From Glandiceps talaboti (taxonomy: Eukaryota; Hemichordata; Enteropneusta; Spengelidae), in contig NC_135553.1 in NCBI RefSeq assembly GCF_964340395.1, forward strand, positions 5,001 through 67,000: a DNA stretch of 62,000 bases, given 5' to 3'. A program made the translations under genes and the position numbers. The notes beneath the pieces were generated by a model. The model had not been told where the DNA came from. It searched no databases and saw nothing but the letters and a program-made list of their open reading frames with translations. Shown piece by piece: positions 1 through 12,835 of the stretch; the stretch's first letter is position 1, and each line of letters starts with the position of its first letter.

Positions 1-865
1 CAAATGTACTTTATTGTTAATGTATCTTTATGAAATTTTCAAGTTACATTGCCATCTAGCTTATCTACCTGGCATTGAAATTGGAGGTCAAAGGTCAAAG
101 TAGTGAGAGCCAGTGCTCAGTTTAGCACTTATTTAATGATTTTTTTTCACCATTTACAAATAAAAGTAAAAAAGACGCATTTATATTCACAAACTGTATA
201 TTTTCTAAAAGTTCATATTATGCGCTTTCCAAAAATATATAAAGTTTTTAGAAATTGGACGAAAATTGCATGGTAAAACTAAAACAAACCAACAAAAATG
301 TAAAGAAAAATATTATTAAAAATCGAAACCATATTTTCCTGCAAAATTTGCCCAATATGTTATCAAACATGTCAATATACACCCAATCACCAAATTTGGT
401 CGAAAAAGTTGCAAAAATAACGAAACAGGGACGATTTTTCTAACATTACCCAAAATTTAAACCCCAAATGTGAACAAAAGATTGGACGATCTCACCATTA
501 GGTAATACGATTTTTTGAAAACAGGCTAGGGTTAGCATGTTCCCAATATTTTGACCAAACTTTCAGGATATGTATATAATATTTACTTGCATTCACCAAT
601 AAAATTCCGAGGTTAAAGGTCACCGTATAGCGGTCCTATTGGGTAACATGTGAATATGCTAATTTATATGGAAGTAAAGAATTTTCAATTAAATAGCGTC
701 AATATGTTATTAGGGAAGACGAACTAAACCTGCACATTAAATGTGGTCGAAAAATTCGCACAAACAACGAAACGGGAGTGGTCCAAAGTTTTTGACCAAT
801 CATTGCATTGATACAGATCACGTGACTGTTCATCTCTGATGTTTGTCTTTCGTATGAAGCCTATA
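1..865. other. gene-free spacer
   Basis: AT-rich spacer with no recognisable gene. A weak direct repeat is visible: a segment with 'ggtcgaaaaa...acgaaac' occurs near 395-428 and again near 740-773, suggesting a decayed interspersed repeat. Confidence 0.5.
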
Positions 866-966
866 CCCTAACCCTAACCCTAAACCCTAAACCCTAACCC
901 TAACCCCTTAACCCTAACCCTAACCCCTAACCCTAACCCCTACCCCTACCCCTATCCCTAACCCTA
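866..966. repeat. interstitial telomere-like CCCTAA array
   Basis: About 100 bp of CCCTAA units, many degenerate (CCCTAAA, CCCCTAA, CCCCTA). This is the complement of the TTAGGG telomere repeat. Ordinary sequence lies on both sides, so it is interstitial here and not a chromosome end. Confidence 0.85.
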
Positions 967-969
967 GTC

Positions 970-1290
970 CGCCAACTACCCATATCTTACGAGTCCACAT
1001 AGCTGTGTAGCCATATTGCACACTAGTTCCGTTCATTAGCCTGGAAACCCGACAATCCATTTGCCACACATTCGAATGTGTAAATACATCTATAGACTCT
1101 TATAATATATGTGGTTAACTCGGCACATACACTCTTTTAAACATACATCACATTACATTCACATGATGAGCAAGAGTTCATGGTACCCGCGTCGACACGT
1201 TTCTTTTCACCTAACCCTAACCCTAACCCGAAATCCCCGGCCTAAACCCTACCCCTAACCTAACTCTAACCCTAACCCTTACCAACCCTT
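970..1290 (+). repeat. telomere-motif-bearing repeat, copy 1
   Basis: Unit starting near 'gtccgccaactaccc', running through 'catacatcacattacattcac' and a 'gacacgttt' block into a second CCCTAA-type array at about 1211-1279. The same order of blocks recurs at 2640-2915, so the CCCTAA tract travels as part of a longer repeat. Confidence 0.6.
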
Positions 1291-1533
1291 TGCCTACAAT
1301 ACCGAAGACTCTACTTGGCCTGTATCCCTACCAAGACTACTGTTTCCACCCACCAAATCCACTTCTACTGTCATTTTCCGACACTTCAAAACGTTTCCTG
1401 TAAAATGATCAATACTTTAACCAAAGTAAACCTCAGCAGCGGTGGTTTACTGAGTAAATGTGAAAATTTCTTGCTACTTCGCCGCAATCACTTCTACGGC
1501 CAACATTCAGTGATGAGATGGGTGAAAATCATT

Positions 1534-2639
<1,106 letters not shown>

Positions 2640-2915
2640 AGTTCTAAGCCCACCAACTGTCCATAGATCACAACACCACATTTCCAGTGATGAGCTCGGA
2701 AACTCCAACACACCATATGTTATACATTCAACTGGGAAAATCAAGTGTAGATTCCAACCATGATTCACACAGTACACACACTTTACTAAACATACATCAT
2801 ATTACATTCACGAGCATTAATTTATGTGACCGCTGACACGTTTTCTTGTCCATCTAAGCCTAACGATAACCCTAACTTATAACCCCTAACCCTACCACTA
2901 ACCCTATAAACCTAA
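2640..2915 (+). repeat. telomere-motif-bearing repeat, copy 2
   Basis: Diverged second copy of the unit at 970-1290. It shares 'cccaccaact', 'catacatca.attacattcac' and 'gacacgtttt.tt', in the same order, followed by a degraded CCCTAA-type tract (about 2860-2910). Confidence 0.55.
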
Positions 2916-3047
2916 CTCTGTGTCACCCCTTGTCACCCTATTTCATCTTATGTGGCGGCATGTGGTAGCCTGTGGTTGCCTGTGGTGGCATATGGTGTAT
3001 GGTGGCATGTGGTGGCTTTCGGTGGCATATAGTTGGCTGCGGTATGT

Positions 3048-3179
3048 ATGTGTTTATGTGTATGTGTGTGTGTGTGTGTGTGTGTATGTGTGTATGTATG
3101 TATGTATGTATGTATGTATGTATGTATGTATGCATGTATTTGTGTGTGTGTGTGCGTGCGTGCATGCGTGCGCGCGCGC

Positions 3180-3229
<50 letters not shown>
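3048..3229. repeat. compound (GT)n/(GTAT)n microsatellite
   Basis: GT array, then GTAT units, a short GC-rich alternating purine-pyrimidine core (cgcgcgcgcg near 3171-3181), then a GT array ending at 3229. All long frames across it are Cys/Val/Tyr or Thr/His artefacts. Confidence 0.95.
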
Positions 3230-3230
<1 letters not shown>

Positions 3231-5114
3231 GATGTGACCAAATAACATGCCAAATGACAACTTTCAAATACTGATTTTAGGTAGATATAATGAAATTGAA
3301 AACAAAACGGACAATACATATGATGTGGCATGTAGCTATATGAAAGCTAGGTTGCTTGCTTGTAAAAACACTTTTGGATTAACCAACACCACAATAACGT
3401 TAACTACTACTGCCTGAACAATGTAACAACATAAACACAACCTCAGGTCTTTTGTTGAGTAATTTTTTCAGCATTGATTATACACAGACAATGCAGTCGC
3501 ACGTTTTGTATAATCTCTTTGGTCGCAATTCCAGACATAGGCATATGACAAACCGATTATTACCAAATAACACCCCTTCGTCGGTCATATCGCCGTTCGT
3601 ACCGCTTCCGCAATGTGACCAGAGTCGTAACAATACTCGGGAGATTATGGGAACACAAATTCAAAAACTACGAGGCAGAAATCTACATTTCAGCCAAAAA
3701 CTATGAGGAAGGAAGGAATTAAAACCGTGGTATACTTGTATTGTTGTATACATTTACTGTGGGAGTACCCCCTCCCCCGGGAGCAGAAACGGCGATACGA
3801 CGAACGAAGACGCGATATTGGGTAACCTCTTAATTTAATGGCCTGCTTTTGTTGATAACTAGAAAGTGTACTATTTCTAGATACCACAGTTCAACTTTCA
3901 AAATTAAGGTTATGTTTTTTCATTACATTCTTTCACTAAATACAATATCAACCTCCTGATAAAATATAGATATAGATATAGATATAGATTATATAGATAT
4001 CACAAACATCTCTAAAACATGAAATCTTCGGCAATTAATTTAAGTTTTTCCAGAATGTTAATATGAACTCGTGAGGGCGCAAGTCGAATGCATGTCAAAA
4101 AAAAGAAAAAGAAAAATTCGCCATTGCAACCAGAAGGCAATATAGACATTCTTTTAGAAATTGAAGGATCAGAGTAAGTGACTCAAATATTTTTTATCTG
4201 TTTTTGAGAAAATTAAACACCGTGTTTTGGTATTTTGGTACTCAGCTGTGCGTACGACTCAAAACTGACCAAGATGTCAAAGTATCACTTCGTAGCTGTA
4301 AACGACGACATTTTAACGCAATAGTTGTAATTAAGATTTTAAAAAATTAATACTACAAGGCTCCCTGATCGAAGGACCCACATTAAAACAACCTGGAAGC
4401 AAAACATTTTGGAGCTAAGGCCAAAGGTTTGTTTGTTAATGTTTGTTTTCGATAACATTACTTCAGAAAGTAGGGTATGTAGGGTGGGATTTTATTTTAT
4501 TTCACATTTGGTTTAATTACATCGGCCCAAAGACAAGATACTCGTTGGTCACAATACTTCCATAACAGTTTATGAGGTATGAAAGAAGTAAATGAAATGA
4601 ATTATGTGATTCACAAGTAGACGAACACAATATTCAGACTGTGCTGTTATAGTTTGAAAAGACATTACTTCCCTCTGGCATTTGATTTTTTTTAAAGTAA
4701 CCAAAGATACTTCGGCAAAGATTTTCAGGGAATCGAAATAATTTGTCATAATTTTCCTTTCTGAATGTAAAAATGTTTCTGGTCGGCGGCTTAAACTAAG
4801 GTCGTTCACGGGTTATCGAAAACACAATAATTTTTTCATTGAAAATATATTTTTTCTCTTATTTGTTCTAAAAGATTTGCGATTTTTCATTCGTGATCCG
4901 CTTTTCGTTGACTAAGACTTCATTTTCCCGTTCCATATAAATTTTCTATGATGGTTTATCCATTTACATAATACAACTCGAAAATAAAAATCTTTACATT
5001 TCAAATATTCGCGTCACTTGCTACTGATGCTTACTGTGACGAGGCATTAAGACTTAACTGGAGGTGAAACCTGATTAGTATGTGCAACTGTCATTCTCTA
5101 GACTTGATATTACC
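3230..5114. other. gene-free spacer
   Basis: No gene is recognised. It holds a short TAGATA array (3965-3999) and is otherwise AT-rich unique-looking sequence. The part nearest 5114 would contain the 3' UTR of the GCNT-like gene; I see no convincing AATAAA signal close to its stop. Confidence 0.4.
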
Positions 5115-6572
5115 CTATTTGATCTCAAGGAACCAATCAGCTCGTCTTGTAATGGAATTCCATGACTTGAATGTGGAGAAGTTTTTGAAAAAAGGAAGAT
5201 TCAGTCTGATAGGGTTGTTCGTCCGATTGTTTATAAGTTCTTCCAAACATTCAAGTGTAACACTGTCGAAATCTGCATGGAACTTGTTGGCAAATAATTG
5301 AGGTTTATTCACTAACTTTGGTAGATCTTTCCAACCATACACGCAAATGTGACGTACTATTCGACCACTGCATGGTCCATGCCATATTTTGGCTCTAACG
5401 ATTCCATGCACTTGGTCGCTTTTATTCCACAATCCGGGTCCTCCAGGCACATCGGGCAGTCTGCTAAGAGTCTGATAAAAATATTCATCAGGGCAAAGAG
5501 TGTCGTTCAGCCAAGTAAACCACGCTTGTCCAGTCTTGGAATGGAGAATAAATTCGACATATTGTCTAATCAACGCAACGTGAAGTTCGCCTTTGAAAAT
5601 TGGTCCCTCAAAAGGTTTAGGTTCAGTTTTTGGTATTGTCGTGTTTTCAATAATACCCCTGGAGACAAAGTATCTAAAATGTTGTCGTTCTGGAGATACA
5701 TGAGAAAAACTTGCGCTCATAATATCATTATTTCCTTGAAATTCTTTCAAAATCTGCACAATTTCAAGATTTGTTTTCAATGGAAATTCTTGCCCACTTA
5801 AGTTTAAATAGTATTTCCACTTCGAACTTCTCTTTAGTAAATCTGACAAACAGTATAGTTCTGCACGCACGACTTCAATCGAACACCATGTTACCTTTGC
5901 TAGTCGAGATGCGATGAAAACATTGTCAAAACATTTCGTAATCGTTTGCACTGCTCGATGAATTACAGCCGGTGCTTTCCTGTCGACGTGTATACAGTAA
6001 ATATTTTGTGGACGATAAATTGTCCTCAACAACTGTTCAACCTGGAAAACCGATTTATACATATAGATTCCAAAAGCAAGAGGAAATTCCTTTTCTTCTA
6101 TCGTCACCGGTTTGTGGAAATAACCCCTGTCCTGTTTAAATTTGGTGCAGTTATTGGCGATCTTTTGAAAAGCTTTATCCTGTAAAATATGAGAAATCAA
6201 GAAATTGTTCCTTTCTGTCACCAGTGCTTCATCAATTTTGTCTTCCCCGGAAATTATTTTTGAACATGTAACAGACCTCCGGTTTCTAGTCAAATGGATA
6301 TTCCCATGTGTATTTAACAAATCTTCGTCGCCTTTAGAACCATGGTAGTTGGTGTCCATCAAACCACTGTTTACTGTCCCGGAATCCAACTGGCTTTGGG
6401 AGTTGTTAGGATTATCACTATTTTGACAGTATGAGAAAATACGTTTAATAATAGGGAAGGATAACTGTCGACGGAAGAAGACCATGTGTACACAAATTAA
6501 CGTCACGTTAAATAACAACAGAATCATCAAAACACTGAACAGTGTCTGTTTTTTACATCGTAAACATAACAT
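5115..6572 (-). CDS. GCNT-like: core-2/I-branching beta-1,6-N-acetylglucosaminyltransferase-like (GT14)
   Basis: Intact 485-aa frame. It shows type II Golgi topology: short basic cytoplasmic N-terminus (CLRCKK), one membrane anchor at about residues 10-33, a variable stem to about 160, then the GT14 'Branch' domain. Family landmarks are FPLAFGIYMY (163-172), YCIHVDRK (192-199), LNLSGQEFPLKTN (256-268), the CPDEYFY block (360-366) with E363 as the likely catalytic base, and VYGWKDLP...LFANKF (411-431). Luminal Cys include C103, C142, C193, C214, C230, C360, C401, C410 and C442, and several N-glycosylation sequons are present (for example NCT 141, NDT 356). The family transfers GlcNAc in beta-1,6 linkage to O-glycan core 1 or to poly-LacNAc. 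Vertebrate members are about 400-450 aa and commonly carry the coding region in one exon, as here. Which acceptor this enzyme uses cannot be read from sequence. The start is the first in-frame Met, immediately before the anchor. Confidence 0.93.
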   Translation of the reverse strand: MLCLRCKKQTLFSVLMILLLFNVTLICVHMVFFRRQLSFPIIKRIFSYCQNSDNPNNSQSQLDSGTVNSGLMDTNYHGSKGDEDLLNTHGNIHLTRNRRSVTCSKIISGEDKIDEALVTERNNFLISHILQDKAFQKIANNCTKFKQDRGYFHKPVTIEEKEFPLAFGIYMYKSVFQVEQLLRTIYRPQNIYCIHVDRKAPAVIHRAVQTITKCFDNVFIASRLAKVTWCSIEVVRAELYCLSDLLKRSSKWKYYLNLSGQEFPLKTNLEIVQILKEFQGNNDIMSASFSHVSPERQHFRYFVSRGIIENTTIPKTEPKPFEGPIFKGELHVALIRQYVEFILHSKTGQAWFTWLNDTLCPDEYFYQTLSRLPDVPGGPGLWNKSDQVHGIVRAKIWHGPCSGRIVRHICVYGWKDLPKLVNKPQLFANKFHADFDSVTLECLEELINNRTNNPIRLNLPFFKNFSTFKSWNSITRRADWFLEIK

Positions 6573-6586
6573 CGTCGTAGGATTCG

Positions 6587-6607
6587 TTATCTCATCTTCA
6601 TCTTCAT
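6587..6607 (-). promoter_or_regulatory. short upstream ORF before the GCNT-like start
   Basis: Three in-frame ATGs (ATGAAG ATGAAG ATG) followed by one codon and TAA give a six-codon frame ending 14 nt before the main ATG and out of frame with it. A possible 3' splice site (CTTTCAG, minus strand, about 6616-6622) lies just upstream, so a 5' UTR intron containing the adjacent CT array is possible. A translational role is inference. Confidence 0.4.
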
Positions 6608-6732
6608 CTTCCAGTCTGAAAGTGTCTTAAGTATGGTTGGTGCCCTTAGATAGATTGTCTCTCTTCACATCGATGTCCCGTAAGTGAACTGGTGTCACTA
6701 AAAAAAGACAAAAATAAAGTGAATAGTTTCTT

Positions 6733-6910
<178 letters not shown>

Positions 6911-6930
6911 GTTGGAGGTAAGTCACTTAA

Positions 6931-7102
6931 ATAATAACACATGCCAGCGAGGGCAATATCACAATTTAGTGCCTGAACAAGGGTTAGCACTCTTTACCAA
7001 AATTTTTAGAATTCGGTTCGGGCATCATCAAAATTTTGGTAAAGAGCGCCAGCCCGAGGGCAGGCACTAACTGTAATATTGCCCGAGCGCATGTGTTATT
7101 AA
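6931..7102. mobile_element. fold-back (MITE-like) element
   Basis: Two arms of roughly 75 nt in inverted orientation (about 6931-7008 and 7028-7102). Left landmarks 'aataacacatgc', 'gggcaatat' and 'taccaaaatttt' recur as reverse complement on the right. No coding capacity. Further GGGCAATA-type motifs at 7430-7475 and CATTACA/CATTGGTC blocks near 7107-7135 and 7500-7545 suggest it may be part of a longer element to about 7555. Confidence 0.6.
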
Positions 7103-9926
7103 TTTCATTACAACGCACACTGATCATTGGTCCAGTCATTCACATAGCTACTCTTCATTCTTCATCATTCGTCATTGATAGAAGAAAAGTATTTCTTTGA
7201 TGATGCATTTCGAAATTGTACTTGCATATAAGCATCTAATATGGACAGGGCCTGCATTATTTGTTGGAGATCGAGTGTCCCCACAGCTAATCTGTAATTA
7301 TATTTATTAAAATTTCTGCAAGAAATAAAACTTTTGTGTCTTGGTGTAGTTACTTTATCACCTCGAACACGCAACACTGGAAAACATGCGCATAAGAGAA
7401 GCGCAACTGTCGAAATAACTTCAGCGCGCAATAGTGTCGGGCATTAGTCTTTGCACGCGCGGGCAATAGTCTATTTAAAACAATTATGTGATTCGATCCT
7501 GACCAATGACAGCTTTTGTAAGAATGTCGAGGTGTAATGAAAATCATTAAGGATAATAACACCAAACATATAATACAATATGGATATCTTTCAATTCTGT
7601 GTCATGATTATCAAGCCTGTCATTTTTGCAGATGGAAGAAAGTGTTCGTAATGAAATGTAATAACAAATCCCGACAAATAAATAAGAGTCTTTAAAACTA
7701 CCCCTTTGCCATATTCAATCTGGCATTCGCCAAAAAGAAGAACACCTCATCTACGTATCACGTGGCAACTAACACTCTAATGAATCACAGACGTGGAATC
7801 CCTATTGAATTAAGTCGGCGTAAGCTTATTTGACGCCAAAGGTTTTTGAACAGTAGTTCTCAACATTTTCGCCAAGTGTATTCTGGTATTGTATTTCTGC
7901 AAGTATATTCATGTTTTAACAATTTGTACTGATATTGACATATATGGATATTTGTCAGCAATATCCCTCCCTCTGGTAGGAAAAAAGGAGTAATCTTTTG
8001 ATGTGCTAAAAAGTTTAACTGCTTTTTTTCTAAAGACTGTAAAAACCGCGTCAGAAATTGAAGACATGTAGAGTTGTGGGTCTCCAAACAAACTGACCTT
8101 CCCATTCATCAAATACCCACAGAGATCCAGCCACTGAACATCCAATCTATCATCCATCATAAATGCCCGTTTCGCGAACAGAAAGTGGTCACATCTCGGT
8201 AGAAAATATGTAGAACAGTATCCTCTACAAATGAGGTTTAAGGTAGGGAGTCTAGCAATATTTTATAACCCTAACCTTTCCCTAACCCCCTAAACATATG
8301 TGCATTAGACTATACCATTCTGCACTCGGGCCACACTTCTACTTTCTTGCCACTTCTACAAAGCAGTCCGCTTAAAGTAACCACTTTTTGTATTTTTACT
8401 GAACAGGATGTTGGTTCCCATCTTCATTTGCATCAGCTACTAGAATGAATTAAACTTTTTGTAGAATTTTAAGAAGAAAATGCCTCGGTTAGCTCGAACT
8501 TTGTCATTATAGGATTGACGTGTGGTGAAATATTCATACTGCAACCACTTGTGTTTCTATGGAAACAACAATGGTGCATCTGGTGGTATTCAGGCTACAT
8601 CAAACTCGAAAACAGGTTACAGAGAAATCTGACTCAAAATGTGTAGACACTATTCTCTTTGCTGTACCATTAAGGTAATGGTTGCCATGGAACCTCAAGA
8701 CTCTTGTATGTGGTTTCTATCCTCGTTAGTGGTGTAATGTAGGTGAGTGTCAAGTGATTTTAGCACGCAAAAAGTGAACATGCGCAGACTATAAAGCCTT
8801 GGCGAGGGAACCCTGTAATATACGTTTTTGACGTACAAAAAGTAGTAATCTGGGTATCATAGTATATGTAATGATTCTGCGGTAGCATAGGGCTTCAAAG
8901 AAACTATTCAATTGTCCGTTATAACTTCTCAAACCTTTGAGCAAGAAACGACAGTTACCACATCTATCCATATTTCTGTGGGTCGTCAAACAGAGTCTCA
9001 CTATGTTCAAGATATTTATGTATTTGACTGTGTAATATTAGGATTGCTTGCAATATTTAGTTACTTTTGTTGTGTTCCACACCATGTTGGTAGCAGTGAG
9101 AAATTATTCGTAGTGGGGAGTCAGGCCCCTCGAGCTTTATGGAAGTCGTTCACTTTCGATAAATCAAAATGGATTCTTATATCAAAGATACATCAGCATA
9201 GGTTGTAACTCACTTTAGATTTGTTGTAGCATCGTAGTTTGATATGCACAGTTAGTGTAAACTTCTCGACGGGGAGGAGTGTATTAATACTGTTTTTATT
9301 TTTCAAACATAATATTCGTTTGTTTTCCGGTACAATTCATTCTACCGATGAAAGGAAGTAATGGAGAAAATGTTGGCATGGTAACGATACATTAACTGAA
9401 TACTGGTGCTATTAGTCTTAGATACTCATAATCGTTTCTACGATATAACTATTTAATTTTTCGTTTCGTAATGAAACTAATTCAAAAGTACCATTTCATC
9501 ACATTGACGAACAGTTGTTTTTTTTAAAAATTAGATTGAGTGTTTCACTTGTAATTTCTGGACCCAACAATCAGTGAGGAAAGTTCAAATGCTAACGTGT
9601 AGCTAGTCGTCATCCCGAAGTGTTTAACGTTTCAGTGTTTTCGACTCCTACTCTCAACTGTTAATGTTATTATGTGACATCTGCCTTTGGTTGACCCTCT
9701 GTACTTGTTGACTTTTCTTGGAATGTGTCAAAGTTATGATAGTGGTACCAAACATTGCCTTTTGTAAGTATATTTATATGTAACAAGTACAGTGAATAAA
9801 ATAACTAGCTAACTAACTAGCACCTGATATCTAGTAAATCTTGTCGGTTTCTGACGCGTGAATCCTCGTTTTTATCTTTTCACTAACTCCGCCAACGGGA
9901 GTTACACGGACGTTATATTTTCACCC
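7103..9926. other. gene-free spacer
   Basis: I see no supported gene. Short frames lack recognisable domains. A short CCCTAA-like tract is at about 8266-8292. The remainder is AT-rich, unique-looking sequence. Confidence 0.4.
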
Positions 9927-9927
9927 C

Positions 9928-9979
<52 letters not shown>

Positions 9980-10171
9980 AGTTTGTTTGTATGTTCGCCG
10001 GTTCTTCCATCGTCGGTCCGTCCATGTATGCTCTCCTCACAGTTATGATGCTGAAAAGGTGCCAGGTGTGGAAAATCTCGCAAGGGAAGTGTATGTGTAT
10101 GTATCACCATGTGGAGTGAAATGTATGTATGTATGTATGTATGTATGTATGTATGTATGTATGTATGTATG
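9927..10171. repeat. (CTGT)n and (GTAT)n microsatellites
   Basis: CTGT array at 9927-9979 and GTAT array at 10121-10171, separated by about 140 bp of unique sequence. Confidence 0.95.
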
Positions 10172-10804
10172 CCTGTTATTTGTTTTTACCGTTTTTAAAT
10201 AGGATATCGAAAAAAAACACGTCTGTTTTAGGTAACGTTTTGCACATGGAAAATTACAAATGTAGTTAGATGTTAGTGTATCCATGGCATTAATAGTGAC
10301 CTCCATCTTTCGGATTTTGACAAAGACGGATGGAGTCACTTGAGGAGCACAATATGGCAATCAGTGTGGTAAGCTTTTTATGAGCCAGATGAACATTGTA
10401 CGAGCGTGTTTTATTTTGAAATCATGTACGTCATCAAAGGAAACCATAAATATTGTGGTCTGAGTTTACACTAATTGGAAACAGTTTATTTCGAAGTGTT
10501 TGTCGATATTTATTCAAGTTGTTTGAATGTTACTCTTATCAATTGTTATTTGATCGCTGAACTGAACGCAATTACAATTTTCGCTTTATCAAGTAGCGAC
10601 AATGAGAGTAGAGGTGATAGCAATTAACAGACCCATTAGAAACAAAGGAACGCACACCATGTCTTGCTGAGAAAACTGCCTATAAGAATAAGCATTTAGA
10701 AATAGATTCAAGAACATTCCTAGAGGAATTGGCTATGTCAGAATCGCTAGCATAAATCATTGTACCATTTCCATTAGTATATAACAAAATAACGTAAAAT
10801 AGTG
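10172..10804. other. gene-free spacer
   Basis: No gene or clear repeat recognised. Confidence 0.4.
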
Positions 10805-10932
10805 TATACAATACAATACAATACGATACGATACAATACAATACAATACAATACAATACAATACAATACAATACAATACAATACAATACAATACAATACA
10901 ATACAATACAATACAATACAATACAATACAAT
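10805..10932. repeat. (ATACA)n pentanucleotide microsatellite
   Basis: About 25 ATACA units with a few G variants (ATACG) near the left end. A C-run (10977-10992) follows. Confidence 0.97.
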
Positions 10933-12059
10933 ATATAAAAAAATGTTTATCTCATAGAATAATCAAAATTCTATTTCCCCCCCCCCCCCCCCTCTATTTC
11001 TGTGCTATCTCCTTGAAATTGCTTGTTATCACATATTGTGCCCAGGATCTTTGTTGTCAATTAACGTGTGTCAGTTTTCTCTTTTGTGTATGTTTCTTTG
11101 CTTGTTCGTCAGGTCACCTGTCTATCTGAGACTGCACTGTCTGTTTGCCTGTCTTTATCTGCCTGTCTCGGTTAATGTCGTCTGTTTATCTCTTGTCGTT
11201 ATATTTCATGAACACATCTTTTGGCAAATAACCTGGAGTATTTTGCCATTGACAATGGTATGATGAATCAAGTTTGTTATCATTCCTAGCGCTCGTCGTT
11301 ATTGATTTGCATTTACATGTACCCACCAAGAGCTTTCGGTCATTGCTTTACATGACTACCTGCACTATTCCGTAAATGAAGAATTGCTTAGCTTTCTGCT
11401 CCCATGATACTGCTTACTCTTTGACTAAGTAAAATGGCCGACCCCTTTTTAACATTTCAATTAATCTTCATTTTCACATCCCATGATGTAAACAAATTGA
11501 AATCCCCCAATGGGCTTTTACCATACATTTATCAACCCAAATCATCTTCAACAAGCCTGGCAGCTGTTGTATATTTTTATCCATTTCTTTCAGTGCAGGG
11601 CTTTAAAATCTATGAATCGATCAATTGGAATATAAGTTGCAAATTGATGGAAGTGGCGACAATGTGCGTTCGTTATAATTCGGTATGATGCCTAATTCCT
11701 AATTGAACTTACGGAATCAGAAGGTTGTCGTTTTATTTAGCTAGATAAATCGACGCTCATCCTTGTCACGTACGAGTTCTGTCGATGTATCCCATTACTA
11801 CAGAATCGTGACTTGAGTTAATAATTCTAGTAGCACAAATCTCTTACGGATAATGTCACACACTGGACGACAATTGTATAAAAGGAACGTGGGGCTAATT
11901 ACATATCAATGTTTAGCAATGACGGCAATCTATTATGTATATTTTTGCATTAGTTATTCACTGACTTTGACATGTCTTGACGATCGCTTTGTGCAGGTGG
12001 ATATCGAAGAAAATTACCTTTACAAATATACCCTAGCGTGATATCATTTTGGTGTTAAC
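10933..12059. other. gene-free spacer
   Basis: No gene recognised. Frames of 60-85 codons here have no family resemblance that I can see. Confidence 0.4.
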
Positions 12060-12096
12060 CATTTGTACCTCCCGTAGGAGGAGATTATGTTATGCT

Positions 12097-12143
<47 letters not shown>

Positions 12144-12835
12144 GGTTGTCTGTGTCTGGTTGTCTGTCTCTGTCTGTCTGTCTGTCTGTATGTATGTATG
12201 TATGTATGTATGTCTTTCTGTCTGTGTGTTTGTGTCTGTCTGTCTGTCTGTCTGTCCATATAATTTGTCACATACATCAACCATGTGAAAGCACACATAT
12301 CCTCTAAAGTTTGTTGCTATATAGTTTTGTTTTAAATTGCATAACTAATGATTTTCGGTCATTAGGTGATATCTTAAGAATGCAAACTTCAAATTTCACA
12401 TAATTTAGTACATATATTGATGGTAAAGAAGTGAATGTGTCATTTAAAGCTTGATGTAACTTATAACCTAATGGTTAATTTGCATAATTGATGATGTTTT
12501 AACAATTAGGCAATATGTTAACTATGAAAGCTTAAAATTTCATGTAATTTCACATAATTAATTTTCCAATTAAGGGGTACATCAGGTATGATAGTTATAA
12601 TTCAAAATTTTGCATTCCAACAGTGTTTTTTCCTTACGGCAGACATTCATTTTAAATCTCGTCTGATATAAAGTCATCTCACAGCCCCCTCACATTTGAA
12701 TATGTGAAATTATAGAAATGTGAAGTCAAAATACATACATACATACATACATACATACATACATACATACATACATACCCACAAACAGATATACAGATGG
12801 ACGAAAGCATACAAAATTCGCCTGTGGGAGGTAAA
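12060..12835 (-). mobile_element. Family B repeat element, copy B1
   Basis: Bounded by 'cctcccgtaggagg' (about 12069-12082, itself able to fold) and 'cctgtgggaggt' (about 12821-12832), which are inverted relative to each other. Inside are a CTGT array (12096-12260), degenerate Family B units such as 'ttcacataatttagtacat', and an ATAC array (12731-12778). No coding capacity, so it is a non-autonomous element. Class is unproven. Confidence 0.55.

Noticed and set aside
866-1280. True telomere or chromosome end
   Set aside because: Units are degenerate, arrays are short and separated, and ordinary sequence lies on both sides.
2920-3331. Several Cys/Val/Tyr and Thr/His frames on both strands
   Set aside because: Produced by the GT/GTAT microsatellite; the same applies to 6627-6990, 12044-12307, 19196-19843, 46212-46581 and 49559-49925.
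5349-6185. Plus-strand frames opposite the GCNT-like gene
   Set aside because: Antisense shadows of a strongly supported coding frame.
7165-7431. 88-codon minus frame with a signal-peptide-like N-terminus
   Set aside because: It lies in probable fold-back repeat sequence and has no recognised domain or splice support.
12090-12260. CRISPR-like regular spacing
   Set aside because: Simple tetranucleotide repeats in eukaryotic DNA, with no spacer-repeat structure.
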